NCBI GenBank assembly: GCA_932521025.1
Contig: OW051471.1
Span: 7,998,001 to 8,062,000, forward strand
Reading direction: 5' to 3'
DNA length: 64,000 nt
DNA from: Oscheius onirici
Taxonomy: Eukaryota > Nematoda > Chromadorea > Rhabditida > Rhabditidae
Numbering within the stretch: position 1 is the stretch's first letter; each line of letters opens with the position of its first letter. Of the stretch, positions 55,083 to 64,000 are shown in pieces. Below the pieces are notes generated by a model that saw nothing but the letters and a program-made list of their open reading frames with translations, made no database searches and was not told the DNA's origin. The position numbers were made by a program, and so were the translations under genes.

Positions 55083-58000
55083 CTATGGGAACCCTTTTGG
55101 ACCTTTCGACGACATCGGAGAATTGCCCGGCATGTTCGGAAGATTGTGGATTTGAAAGTGCTCGTGGAAAGTTACATGTCCCGGTTTTACCTGTAAAATG
55201 GTTTACAATTAAGAGAACAGCTTACCAAGTGAGTTTGCGACCGCATAACTGTCGGTCCGGTAGTTGAAGCCAGATCAGCCACGTCCAATTGAGCAATCGT
55301 TGTCGCATTCGAACTGATACTCGGTTCACCATCCTTCTTGAATTTCGGCGCGTGGAGGAATGCATAGCTGGGCACGAGTTCCAGCTTGTTGTCGTTAGTC
55401 GGATCATCATCTTTTCCTTCCTGAAACAACTTTAAGCGGGAATTTATAGAATCTTACCAGATCCTCTGCTTTCCAAACCTGCGGCCATTGGGCTCGAGTA
55501 GGTGGACGAGCCTCTACCAACTTTTCCAGCTGCGCATATCCATGAAGAAGCTTCTTACAGTAGTCGGCTCCCAGCTTGTTGGCCAGCTTGATGACCTGAA
55601 TCTCGTGTTTGTCTGGGGATGAATCAGAAGATTATTTGAACCAGCGGGGTGAATCATTCGATCATGGGGTCAGCAGGAGAAGGAAGAAGAAAAACGTAAG
55701 TGGTTCATGCCAGGTGAATCAACCAGTTTGTTGGGAAACTTTCTTTTGGATAGATGCTATCAAGGGTTCATAAAATATTTACTCATGATTGCAGGGGCAC
55801 TCGACGAAGTTTTATCCGTAGTGCCAAACAATCAAAACCTTACCTTTCCACCAATAAGTTGCCAGTTCTGAAGAGCCTGTCTCCTTTCCTGTCTCCTCGA
55901 TGTCTTCGTCTTTTTGAGAACCATCAATCCACGGGCGTCGCTACTGAAACTCTTCTTCTTAGCAACGATCAAGCTCAAGAACAAACTTGTCTCTGAGCTT
56001 TACACTGTAGGTAATCATGTGGTTCATCAGAACTGTCCTATCCAGAGACCGTTCCAGATTCAAGACAATTTGTGCGTACTGAACTCTTGTGAGACAAAAA
56101 AAAATAAAGAACTACCTGTTGTCTCCAGGCCTTCTCGGCCCGTTCGATGACAGTTAAATACGTGTTACCCATCATGGCGATGAGAATGTTTATCATCACC
56201 ACGGGCATACATAACATGTAAACTACGAACAGCAGTTTTGTGAACATTTCGTAGTTTGTGCAATCCAATTCTTCATACTGAAAATATCTTTGTTACTTCC
56301 CTCAATTTGGGCAGAGGCAGAGCTGTAATTCATTATGGAATCCCCGCACATATCATTTGCAAGAAGGATTTCATTTACATGATTTGCCACGGATTCCCAA
56401 TGAGAGATCGGAAAATGCAAGAACTGACATCGTATCCTCCGAGACTGGCTCGGAACAAGCTGACGAGTGTCTCGAATGTGTCTTGGAATGTGAAGATGGT
56501 GTATCCGCTAATCTTGCAAGCGTATTCCCTGATATGCTCATTGTCGTCTTGATTCACTTGTGTCAGAACATCTTTCAGTTTCTGCTTCTCTGGAATATCC
56601 TGACCAAGAAACGTGAAAACGATGGCGAAAGGGAAGAGGAAGATGGACGAGATGAGGATGAATTTGAAGAGATCTCCGATGATCATGCTGTAGATCATTT
56701 GAACGAAGGGTCCAGTCAGTTTATACGTTCTGAATATTTCTCTGAAAAGCAAGTAAAACGAGATGATACCGGCAAAAGAAGAGCCAATATGCGTACGTAG
56801 CCGGCAAGATAATAACGATGAGAATTTCTTCAGCTTCATGCCAACGGAGTAATCGCAGTGGTAGACAGGCAATTATGAGAGCACAGGAGATAGCGTACAA
56901 GACTCGAGCAGGGGTTGTGGTCTGAACATGTTTATAAATAGGTAGACGAAAGATAGTACCATGTTGTAGAGGAACGAGAGGACTCCTTGAGCTCGAATTT
57001 CGAGAAACTGTTGGTACCAGAAGACTATGGCAAGGGCATAAGACCCAATTTCACAGGCCAGCCGAAACTGGAAATTTTCATAAAAACAAAGTTTTGACAT
57101 CGAATGACTTGGTATCATCCTTGTTCATAGCAAGTTGATTCAAGTTATAAAACTGACCCAGTCATCAAGTCTCGGTCCCAGTTTGTCGTCGCTTGTCGTC
57201 TCCCTGAGAGTAGACATGTTCTTGTCGAAATATAGTCGATCGAGTTCAGTTGGTCGCAAACCACCAGCCACGGAAACAACAATGCAATGCATGACCAACA
57301 AGATCATTCTTTTGAACAATGCCATCTAAAAGTTTCCATTTCAAATAAAATCTTCAGGCAAACCTTAGCAAAGGCGTCCCACTTATCGACCATCAATCTC
57401 TGAATGACTTCGCTCCCAATCATATCCAAGTGAGACTCGGTTTTTCCATTGATTACCGTACTGACAGCCGAGTCGTAGTCTGAGAGTTTCCATGGTTACG
57501 CGGGCGAACAAGTTTTTGAACTTACTGAACGAGCCGTCATCTTGAACAGTGTCGACAGCTGTCATGGGATAGGCTGAACAGGCAATCTTGTGGAAGCGCC
57601 AGTACTCGATCTTGGACAGCTCGAGCATCTCATCAAAAATCTGTTTTCGGCCGAGTCTTGCTGCGAGAGTCAGTGGAGTGAACCCGTTGTTGTTTATCAG
57701 ATTGGGGTCAGCTTCTCGAAGCCAATGTTGCACGGCATAGGAATACATCGACTGAAAGTGTTTTGTTCTGAAACAGAGAAAAAATAAGCTTACACTGCTC
57801 TGACTGACGACACAGATGTGAAGAATCGTGTTTCCAAAAATATCCTTTTTGTTCGGATCTGCGCCATGATCCAACAACAGATCGTACATATCTTTATTAC
57901 CAAAACAGGCTGCAAAAGCCAGTGGGTATTCTCCATAATAAGCCCATCCTAAAGTTCAGTTTTTCTACAGTTCTCTTCCAGATTTACCTTCGTAATCTGT

Positions 58001-58845
58001 CAGTCTTACACCTCTCTTAGCATCTGTGGGCATGAAGAATTCTCCACATGCCCTGGCATTTACATCGGCGCCAGAAGCGAGAAGAAGTTCCACCGTTTCG
58101 TAGTCGTTGTTCACAATGGCCAGGTGAAGAGCTGACTGGCCTGAAAGAGGAATTAACGGCTCGTAAGAAGGTCTGACCGAAGTATTCGTTGTTCAGATAG
58201 ATATCACCCGATAGTCCAGGGTAGGCTTTGATGAGAATACGAGCGATCTCATGACAGACCTCGTCTTCTCTGAAAGTTGGAAATTATTAGTTAGTTCTTA
58301 CTCGGATGTTTGCCAAATTGAAAGTGTCTTTTCAAATACCGACTTCAGTTCATCAATAACAATCTACCTGCTGAGTAACAAGTGTATGAGATTCTCTCCG
58401 TCGACACCTCTCTTGTTCAGCTTCCACAATGCCTTATGAGGCACAAATTTGGTCTGATACTGAAACGAGTCGTCGTCGTCGATACCCAATTCGAGGATCT
58501 GAACAGCAGTTCTGTTATTTTGACACAAAAATTAACCAGCTGTCTTTTCCACTTGCAGTAATCTTCAAAGCCGATGTCTTTCGGTCCGTCTTCGTAAAAG
58601 TACTGAGTTAGTTTTTCTTCCGCAAAGACAAGAATCCCGTCTTCTCCTTGGGTCTCGTAAATTCGGGCAAGTTCACCGGCTGATTTAATATATTTGAAAC
58701 AAAAATGTCTCTTACCTGTAACCCATCGGTACATGGAATTCTTCTCCTTCTCCCTGTAGAGATTACTCCAAACTTCGTCCGGATCTTTTCCTACTTTGTT
58801 GTGTTTCCATTTACATCGCAGATACTGCTTGATCATGCCAGCCAT
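55083..58845 (-). CDS. TRPV-type cation channel (OSM-9/OCR family)
   Basis: A multi-exon gene from ATG 58845 to TAG 55083. Verified 5' exons: 58845-58716, 58679-58537, 58498-58368, 58269-58178, 58140-57988, then 57948 onward. The N-terminal ankyrin region includes GENLIHLLL, GQSALHLAIVNNDYETVELL, YPLAFAACFGNKDMYDLLLD, HGADPNKKDIFGNTILHICV and NNNGFTPLTLAARLGRKQIF. Six membrane helices follow: S1 near 57300, S2-S4 at about 57100-56800, S5 FILISSIFLFPFAIVFTFLG, pore ASLGGYDVSS, and S6 VVYMLCMPVVMINILIAMMG. The TRP-box helix (AEKAWRQQ) and the RGLMVLKKTKTSRRQERRQA segment are typical of OSM-9/OCR. The C-terminus ends GPKGFP. Such channels work in sensory cilia for chemo-, osmo- and mechanosensation. 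Confidence 0.9.
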
Positions 58846-59385
58846 ATCCAAAACTTTGTATTTGCATAAAAAGGCCAAGAGAAGGAAAAAGTTGAGTAAC
58901 AGTTGATTTGGTCGTGAGAGAGCAGAAAATTCAATTCTGAAGGCGCCGCGGCAACGGCAAATTGTAGCCGCCAGGCCTATCGACTTGTCCCAGGTGATTC
59001 GGTGGGGGAAACAATGAGGAAAAGAAGAAAGAATGGTTGGAGACCGTGAGTTTTCGGCTTTCCAAATTGTCTGTTCAACAAAGTATGTGTCAAAAGTTTG
59101 AGAGTCCGTGTGTCACAATACGGTGGAATCAATGTATGGGGAACAGTTACGTCCGCGTTTAGCTGAATCTGCCTGGAAGTAAGACGATAAAAGTGAATTA
59201 TGAGTCATTGACGTTAGAAAGAGTTGTATTGAGAACTTCAAGCATTACAGAGAACTCCGGTAAAATGTAATTAGCTGTGATCAGATATCTCACACGGCTA
59301 ATGGATAAGTTGTTTGAGTTATGAGAAAGTTCGCGAAAAGTTTCTATCAAAATGTTTTCATGTTTTCTTCATAGGGTTACGAAAT
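58846..59385. other. TRPV upstream region
   Basis: About 540 bp upstream of the TRPV start. No clear TATA box, no ORF of interest, no RNA gene recognised. Confidence 0.4.
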
Positions 59386-59975
59386 TCAAGAGTAATTGGA
59401 TTTATGAAGATGAATCCTAGAAAAAATTGGGATGCGAAATGGATACAATACCGAAGCTGAAAAGACCACTTGTGGGTAAGAACCCACTAAAAGTGAAAAA
59501 TTGGAAAAGTGCAGAATAGAAATCGAGATAATGAGAAAAATATGAAATGTAGTGGCAGGTGGAATGACGCCGTTACATGTGGCAATTTTGTTGCCGTCGT
59601 TGACTGCCCTGGGAATGGCGGGGACCAATTCCAGTGATATGTTAGAATTCTGTCTGGTAAGTTGGTAGTAATGAAATGTTCTCGTTATTTGAATTTTTGT
59701 GTATGGTGGAATTGTGTGAATGTGTATTACTAATAGGAATCCAGCTGTGACAAGACAGAATTTCATGTATAGCCATACCACCCCAGTCAAATCAGCTTTC
59801 GAGCTTCCTCCGATCGCCTTCGAGAAGTGTTGGAGGAAAGTGTTGTACCCATTGACTCTGGTGATTCGCAGACCATTATCGGGCTAGAAAGTGCATAGCG
59901 AAGTAGGTCACGAAAGGTCTGGCAGAAAACATGAGCTATACTGCTTTTGACATGGGAGTTCTGCTTACTAGGCAA
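59386..59975 (-). CDS. Unassigned membrane-type ORFs
   Basis: A minus-strand frame running to a TAA at 59386 contains hydrophobic runs FCLVTAGFLLVIHIHTI and TTFHIFLIISISILHF. Upstream, in frame, is GLRITRVNGYNTFLQHFSKA. Splice sites could join or trim these pieces but I cannot fix a start. It may be a receptor-like gene or relic; no family assigned. Confidence 0.25.
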
Positions 59976-60404
59976 TATGTCCTTTTGGGTCGAAAGATCC
60001 TACAATCCGGCAACTACTAACAAGCGTATATAATAGTACAACATGCATTCAATTTCCTGCAAATAATAATAGTTTTCGATAAAAAGTACAGGCTGATATG
60101 TCATGCATCATGTCGGACCTTCAATCCTCCCTTAACCCTCCTCGATATCGCCTCCTCTAATTCGAATCTCCTACCAGTTCACGTTACTTTCCGAGAAGTC
60201 CCTCTCGACTGACAACGCCTATCATCCGTCCACATCCGAATATCCTGTTGTCTCTCAAATGAAACTTCTTCTAATTCCCCATTAATCCGAGCAATCCTCC
60301 CCTTTTTTTCGCACCTCCCACAATCGCGCCTCTTGACTGCTCAGTCAGCCTTCATCTAATTTCCCTTCTTTATCTTACTCACGGCGCTTTACTCCTGAAG
60401 CAAA
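59976..60404. promoter_or_regulatory. Upstream region of the secreted-protein gene
   Basis: About 430 bp, pyrimidine-rich on the plus strand near the right end (TTTCCCTTCTTTATCTTACTC). No ORF or RNA gene. Confidence 0.3.
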
Positions 60405-61622
60405 ATGAAGAGAGTTTGTCTACTTCTATTCCTTCCCCTGGTAGCATTTGCTCTGACCTCCTACGAGGAAAGAATCATAACCAATCGTTGGAACAATACC
60501 GCTTGGCTCTGGTGTGATCTGATCGAGATCACCATCAAGAACTACGCTGCCCAGAGCGGCTTCCGTATTCCTGACCAGGAGAATGCGGATCTGACGGTTC
60601 TCTGGGAGAAGAACCTCCCAGAAGACGAGTTCGAAGCTGTCTTTCCGAGAAACGGAACGTTCGCTGCCATTGGATACAGACGCTATGAGACTTTCAAGAC
60701 CGGAATGTGCCAACTGTACTCCACCAAGCAAAAGTTAATCAATTTGGTTGCCGAGAAGTTTGCCAATACGATGGACGACAAACTGATGGTGAGCTCAGTC
60801 TTTCACATCTGTAGAATTAGACATCTTTTATAAGAAGTAGTTCAATGTTGAACGACGCAAAAACACCTGCTTGCCATTATGTATTGACAACATTTTTGTA
60901 TCTGCTCATGCGAAATCAATTTATGCTTGAATCTTCCACCTTGTCGCTCTGTTGCGTTTTTATTCAAAAGATGCAAATGTTCGCAACAAACTGACTTCCG
61001 TCTTCTTACTCACAACTGAATTTATACGAAAAAAAAGACCAAGTTGTTGCGAGCTTTTGCAAGCTGGACTTTGTCCGACTCTGTTGACGAAAGCAGGGGT
61101 GTTTCCCCAAACATCCCGATATACGAAACTTTGTGTTTTGATGCCACCAATAAGCCAAAAACAAAATCTATCTTCCTTGTTTTTCTTCAGCGAAGGATAA
61201 ACTAAAGCGGAATTATCGCATAGATTGGCCCCTTGTTTATGGAACTAATCTCAGATATATACTGTAAAAAGTGTAAACACCAGATTATCCAAAGATTTAC
61301 AGAACTTAGAATAGCTTTTTCGGCGTGACATGAGCTGTAAATAATCTTTCAGATCCTTCGCTATTCCAAGGAACTGAACTTGAGCGGAACTGTGACTCTC
61401 CTTCGCAAGGTCTTCATTCATCGTTCACTCAAGGATTGGCTCGAGATCGAAGCCAATTTCCAAGATCAAGAGTTCTTGGCTCACAAGACCGTACGAGGCT
61501 TTTACTACAAAATCTAATGAGCATTTTAGACCCGGAACGGTCGTGGCTGTCATCCGTATCTTCCGAAGCTTCCCGAAGTTTACAACTCCCAATCGACTAA
61601 AGTGTCATTCCCAATTCCCTAA
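60405..61622 (+). CDS. Secreted nematode protein, 204 aa, unknown function
   Basis: Three in-phase exons: 60405-60788, 61353-61490, 61530-61622; introns are 564 and 39 bp. A signal peptide MKRVCLLLFLPLVAFALTS is followed by an alpha-helical-looking, charge-rich mature protein with EERIITNRWNNTAWLWCDLI, an N-glycosylation sequon (RNGTF) and few cysteines (WCDL, GMCQL, RGCHPYLP). There are no transmembrane segments. I do not recognise the family. The large first intron has AT-rich DNA with short frames only. Confidence 0.75.
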
Positions 61623-62083
61623 GCAGTAACCTCTAATAATGTAATCTCTGTCATCAGTCAAAGCTGGTAGAACCAAAACGAGCACGGTCTGTTTTGTAGG
61701 TAGTCCCTTCCTCGCGTTTCGTATTCCTCAGTGCACTCTGATACCTCGAGAGAGTCTCAATGAAAAGTTGTTATTAAGCTTTGGCTTTCTGAAGAAGAAT
61801 TGAATATGAAGAAGACTAAGGATTGTTCTGAGTCAACAATGGCCTACTACCTTGTCAGAAATTGTTTGAGAAATTTATTTCACGATGATCATGTATTTTC
61901 TACATGTCGCGACCTGTTGACCTGAAATTGTTTGAAGCAGCCTTAAATTCTCCTAGACGCATTTATGGGACAGAAGTCTGTTACAGTTCTCGGTGCTATG
62001 TTACTCGGAAACAAATTTCATTGGTTCAAAATAGAGACATAAATAAACTTCGAAGCACCACAAAACAAACAACAAGAGTACAT

Positions 62084-62888
62084 CTAAATCTCGTCTGATC
62101 GTTCCTGACAACTCCGCTGGGCTTCTTCCAGAAAACCTCGTTTCATTTCCCGTATGATGATTCCCATCAGTCTGTTCCAGCCGACTGTAGCCATACAGAC
62201 TTTCGTGTTTACCATCAGACCGCCATCGAACATGCTCTGAAAATTCGATCATTTTTGAGGATTTTGTTCAAAGTACTAGATTCGAATCAATTGAAGATAC
62301 AGTCGAGAATTGTCGGGCACAGCGCCGACGCTGGTGTGTGATGATTTGGTCGACGGTGACTTTTTTGAAGACTAGCCACAGATCGGCTCCGAAATTCACT
62401 CCCCTGAAAAAGATTTAGACTTTGAAAAAAGAGTTTGGATCTGTAGCTGCCCCTAACTCACTTGAAGTAGTGAATCTGTCCAATTTTCCTAGCCATACAG
62501 AAGATAGCTTCGTCAGAGCAGAATCCCAGGGATGCCACGACAGTATCCAGAAAGTTTTGAATTCTCTGTGCCTGAAATGCATTTGCTCTAGACTCGAATA
62601 TTTTTTACTTGTAACATAAAGTTGTCATTAGCTAGTAGTTCGTGATCCTTCAGCGTCGCTTCGATTCCATAGTACTCCGCAAACTTTGGCTTCTTGTCGA
62701 GAAGAGTATACAAAATTCTTTTTCCTATTTCTACATGTCTCGCTCTAAAAAGAGGGTTTTTCTCAAACTGGAAGTCGAACTCACTTGGCCCAAGACTCTT
62801 TAATAGCTGTCGTTTCATTCTCCGACAGCACCGAATGATGTCTTCTGTGCGGGAAACAGCGTTTGAAAAAGCGACGGACGACGTACAT
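62084..62888 (-). CDS. Globin (nematode nerve/tissue globin type)
   Basis: Five phase-consistent exons (62888-62785, 62744-62609, 62571-62462, 62403-62277, 62236-62084) encode 209 residues. The globin core starts at ENETTAIKESWAKARHVEIG (helix A). Helix E/F runs ANDNFMLQAQRIQNFLDTVV, placing Gln80 at the distal E7 position. Helix F has ARKIGQIHYFKGVNFGADLW, with His114 as the proximal haem ligand. A cysteine and basic residues precede the fold (FFKRCFPHRRHH) and a Cys-containing tail follows. Six-coordinate or redox-type globins are common in nematode neurons; the role here is inference. No signal peptide, so cytosolic. Confidence 0.85.
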
Positions 62889-63872
62889 CTAGTAGAAAAG
62901 TATAAACTGGTTGCAGAAAATAGAGAAAGGAAGAGGATGAGCGGAATAGACTAATGTGCATTTCCGTCAAAAAGTTCTCTGAAAAGAGCCAAAATAGGGT
63001 TGTCTGGGCTCATTACGTGATTAAAAGTAGAGTGCGGAGTGACCAGGAGATCCGTATTATTTGTGGAGATAGCCTCCTGGTTATTTTGGGTTAATCGCGG
63101 CAAGAGTGGGAGAAATTCGAATCGGGACTCGGATTACAGAAGCAGTGAATATAGCTAATGTGTATTGCGCAAACGGCCGAAGAAAGCGTCAACGGTTATT
63201 GGTAATAGGAAATACTAGTACAACGGAAATGCCATCTGGTAGATCAAAATAAGAATATTGCAATGTGTCTACTGTTTGTTCCGCGGGCAACAAAGTAAGC
63301 TTGCACTTGTTATGCAGTACAAGTTGTCTGCTGTGAGGAACGTGATGTCACCTCCGTTGATACTCGGTTTATTGTTTGTTTGTCTACAATGGCTGGGAAG
63401 CTTACAAATAAATTTTGAAGGAACTTCAAATTAACCAGAATGCAAGACTGCCTTTTTGTGTTTGCACAAGCTAGGGTTTGAGCAGCTGTCTTGTTTGACA
63501 GGAATAGTTGTAACGTCCACTTTTTTACAAATGGTTTCACATATTAAACCATGTGGCTCAAAGTTCGAGAACTTTGGCCACGTGTGTTTCGGTAATTACA
63601 ACGGAAACCAGCTGCTGACTGATCTCCTTAGAAATTCCGAAACTCTTAGGAAGACCGTTGACCACATAAGTTCCTCTACTTCATTATTATCATCGTTCAC
63701 GCCCTCAATTCAAAACGGTCCGACAAACGATTCAATTAATCTCTAACGAGACTATTCCCTGGTCAGGAAATCATACTCATTTGCACATATCGTCCTCTAT
63801 CGCTTCCGCTCCGCTTCTTCTTCATCAGATGAGTTCGAGAAACATCCTCTGAGCTCTCACTAATCGGACCAA
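62889..63872. other. Intergenic with one weak ORF
   Basis: A plus frame 63531-63746 (MVSHIKPCGSKFENFGHVCF...) is open for about 70 codons but has no recognised motif. Otherwise nothing is supported. Confidence 0.3.
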
Positions 63873-64000
63873 ATGTACATCGGAACCTATACGACGATAC
63901 TCCATGTACTATCAGTCATATCACTAGTACTTGCTCTTATTGGCATATACTGTGTACTAAGAATTCGAGTTAAAGCCATGTCACCCACTTATAGACGTCT
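63873..64000 (+). CDS. Serpentine (7TM) chemoreceptor, 5' end, cut by the window
   Basis: ATG 63873 opens MYIGTYTTILHVLSVISLVL, then ALIGIYCVLRIRVKAMSPTYRR. A first helix followed by a short basic K.MSPTYRR loop is typical of nematode srh/str/sri-superfamily receptors. The frame is open to the window edge. Family class cannot be fixed from 42 residues. Confidence 0.6.
   Translation, partial: MYIGTYTTILHVLSVISLVLALIGIYCVLRIRVKAMSPTYRR

Overview
The window looks like nuclear DNA of a free-living rhabditid-type nematode. Genes are split by very short GT-AG introns (many 35-45 bp, acceptors usually TTTCAG or TTTAG). Gene content is animal and nematode-typical: ShKT-domain secreted proteins, a transthyretin-like protein, a TRPV sensory channel, serpentine-receptor fragments, a nerve-type globin, a Smad, and a V-ATPase c/C gene pair in tandem as in the C. 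elegans vha-3/vha-11 locus. All gene models were read by eye from splice sites, reading phase and remembered family sequences; no search was run.

Layout. 0-9 kb is repeat-rich: two duplicated ShKT genes, a kinase N-lobe-like gene, a MITE, a tRNA-derived SINE-like repeat, foldback elements and a dead RTE-type LINE tail. 9-28 kb is gene-dense: a Ly6-like GPI protein; UPF2/smg-3 (19 exons, with a scramblase relic and a small antisense secreted-peptide locus inside introns); an hnRNP H/F protein upstream of it on the same strand; the V-ATPase c and C pair; a small membrane protein; a divergent histone H3; a mucin-like membrane protein; a putative peptide precursor. 28-36.5 kb is a tandem array of at least five small four-helix membrane-protein genes, two of them apparently broken, plus one unidentified spliced gene. 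36.5-41 kb is mostly repeats: a foldback with tRNA-like arms, tRNA-like sequences, inverted repeats and a receptor fragment. 41-49.3 kb holds PP2A-B56, a Smad with an MH2 but no visible MH1 domain, and UTP21/WDR36 (14 exons, with a foldback plus tRNA-like insertion in intron 9). An RTE-type reverse transcriptase fragment follows at 49.4-50.8 kb. 52.8-64 kb carries a transthyretin-like gene with an antisense ORF in an intron, a minisatellite, a TRPV channel, a secreted nematode protein, a globin and the start of a serpentine receptor.

Functional themes. RNA surveillance and processing genes (UPF2, hnRNP H/F, UTP21) and the V-ATPase pair are housekeeping. The TRPV channel, receptor fragments, globin, putative peptide precursor and four-helix family suggest sensory or neuronal neighbours, but that is inference from family membership. 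The most unusual items are the tandem four-helix family, the histone H3 with an altered 8-17 tail, the two foldback elements that carry tRNA-like promoters, and the nested small genes.
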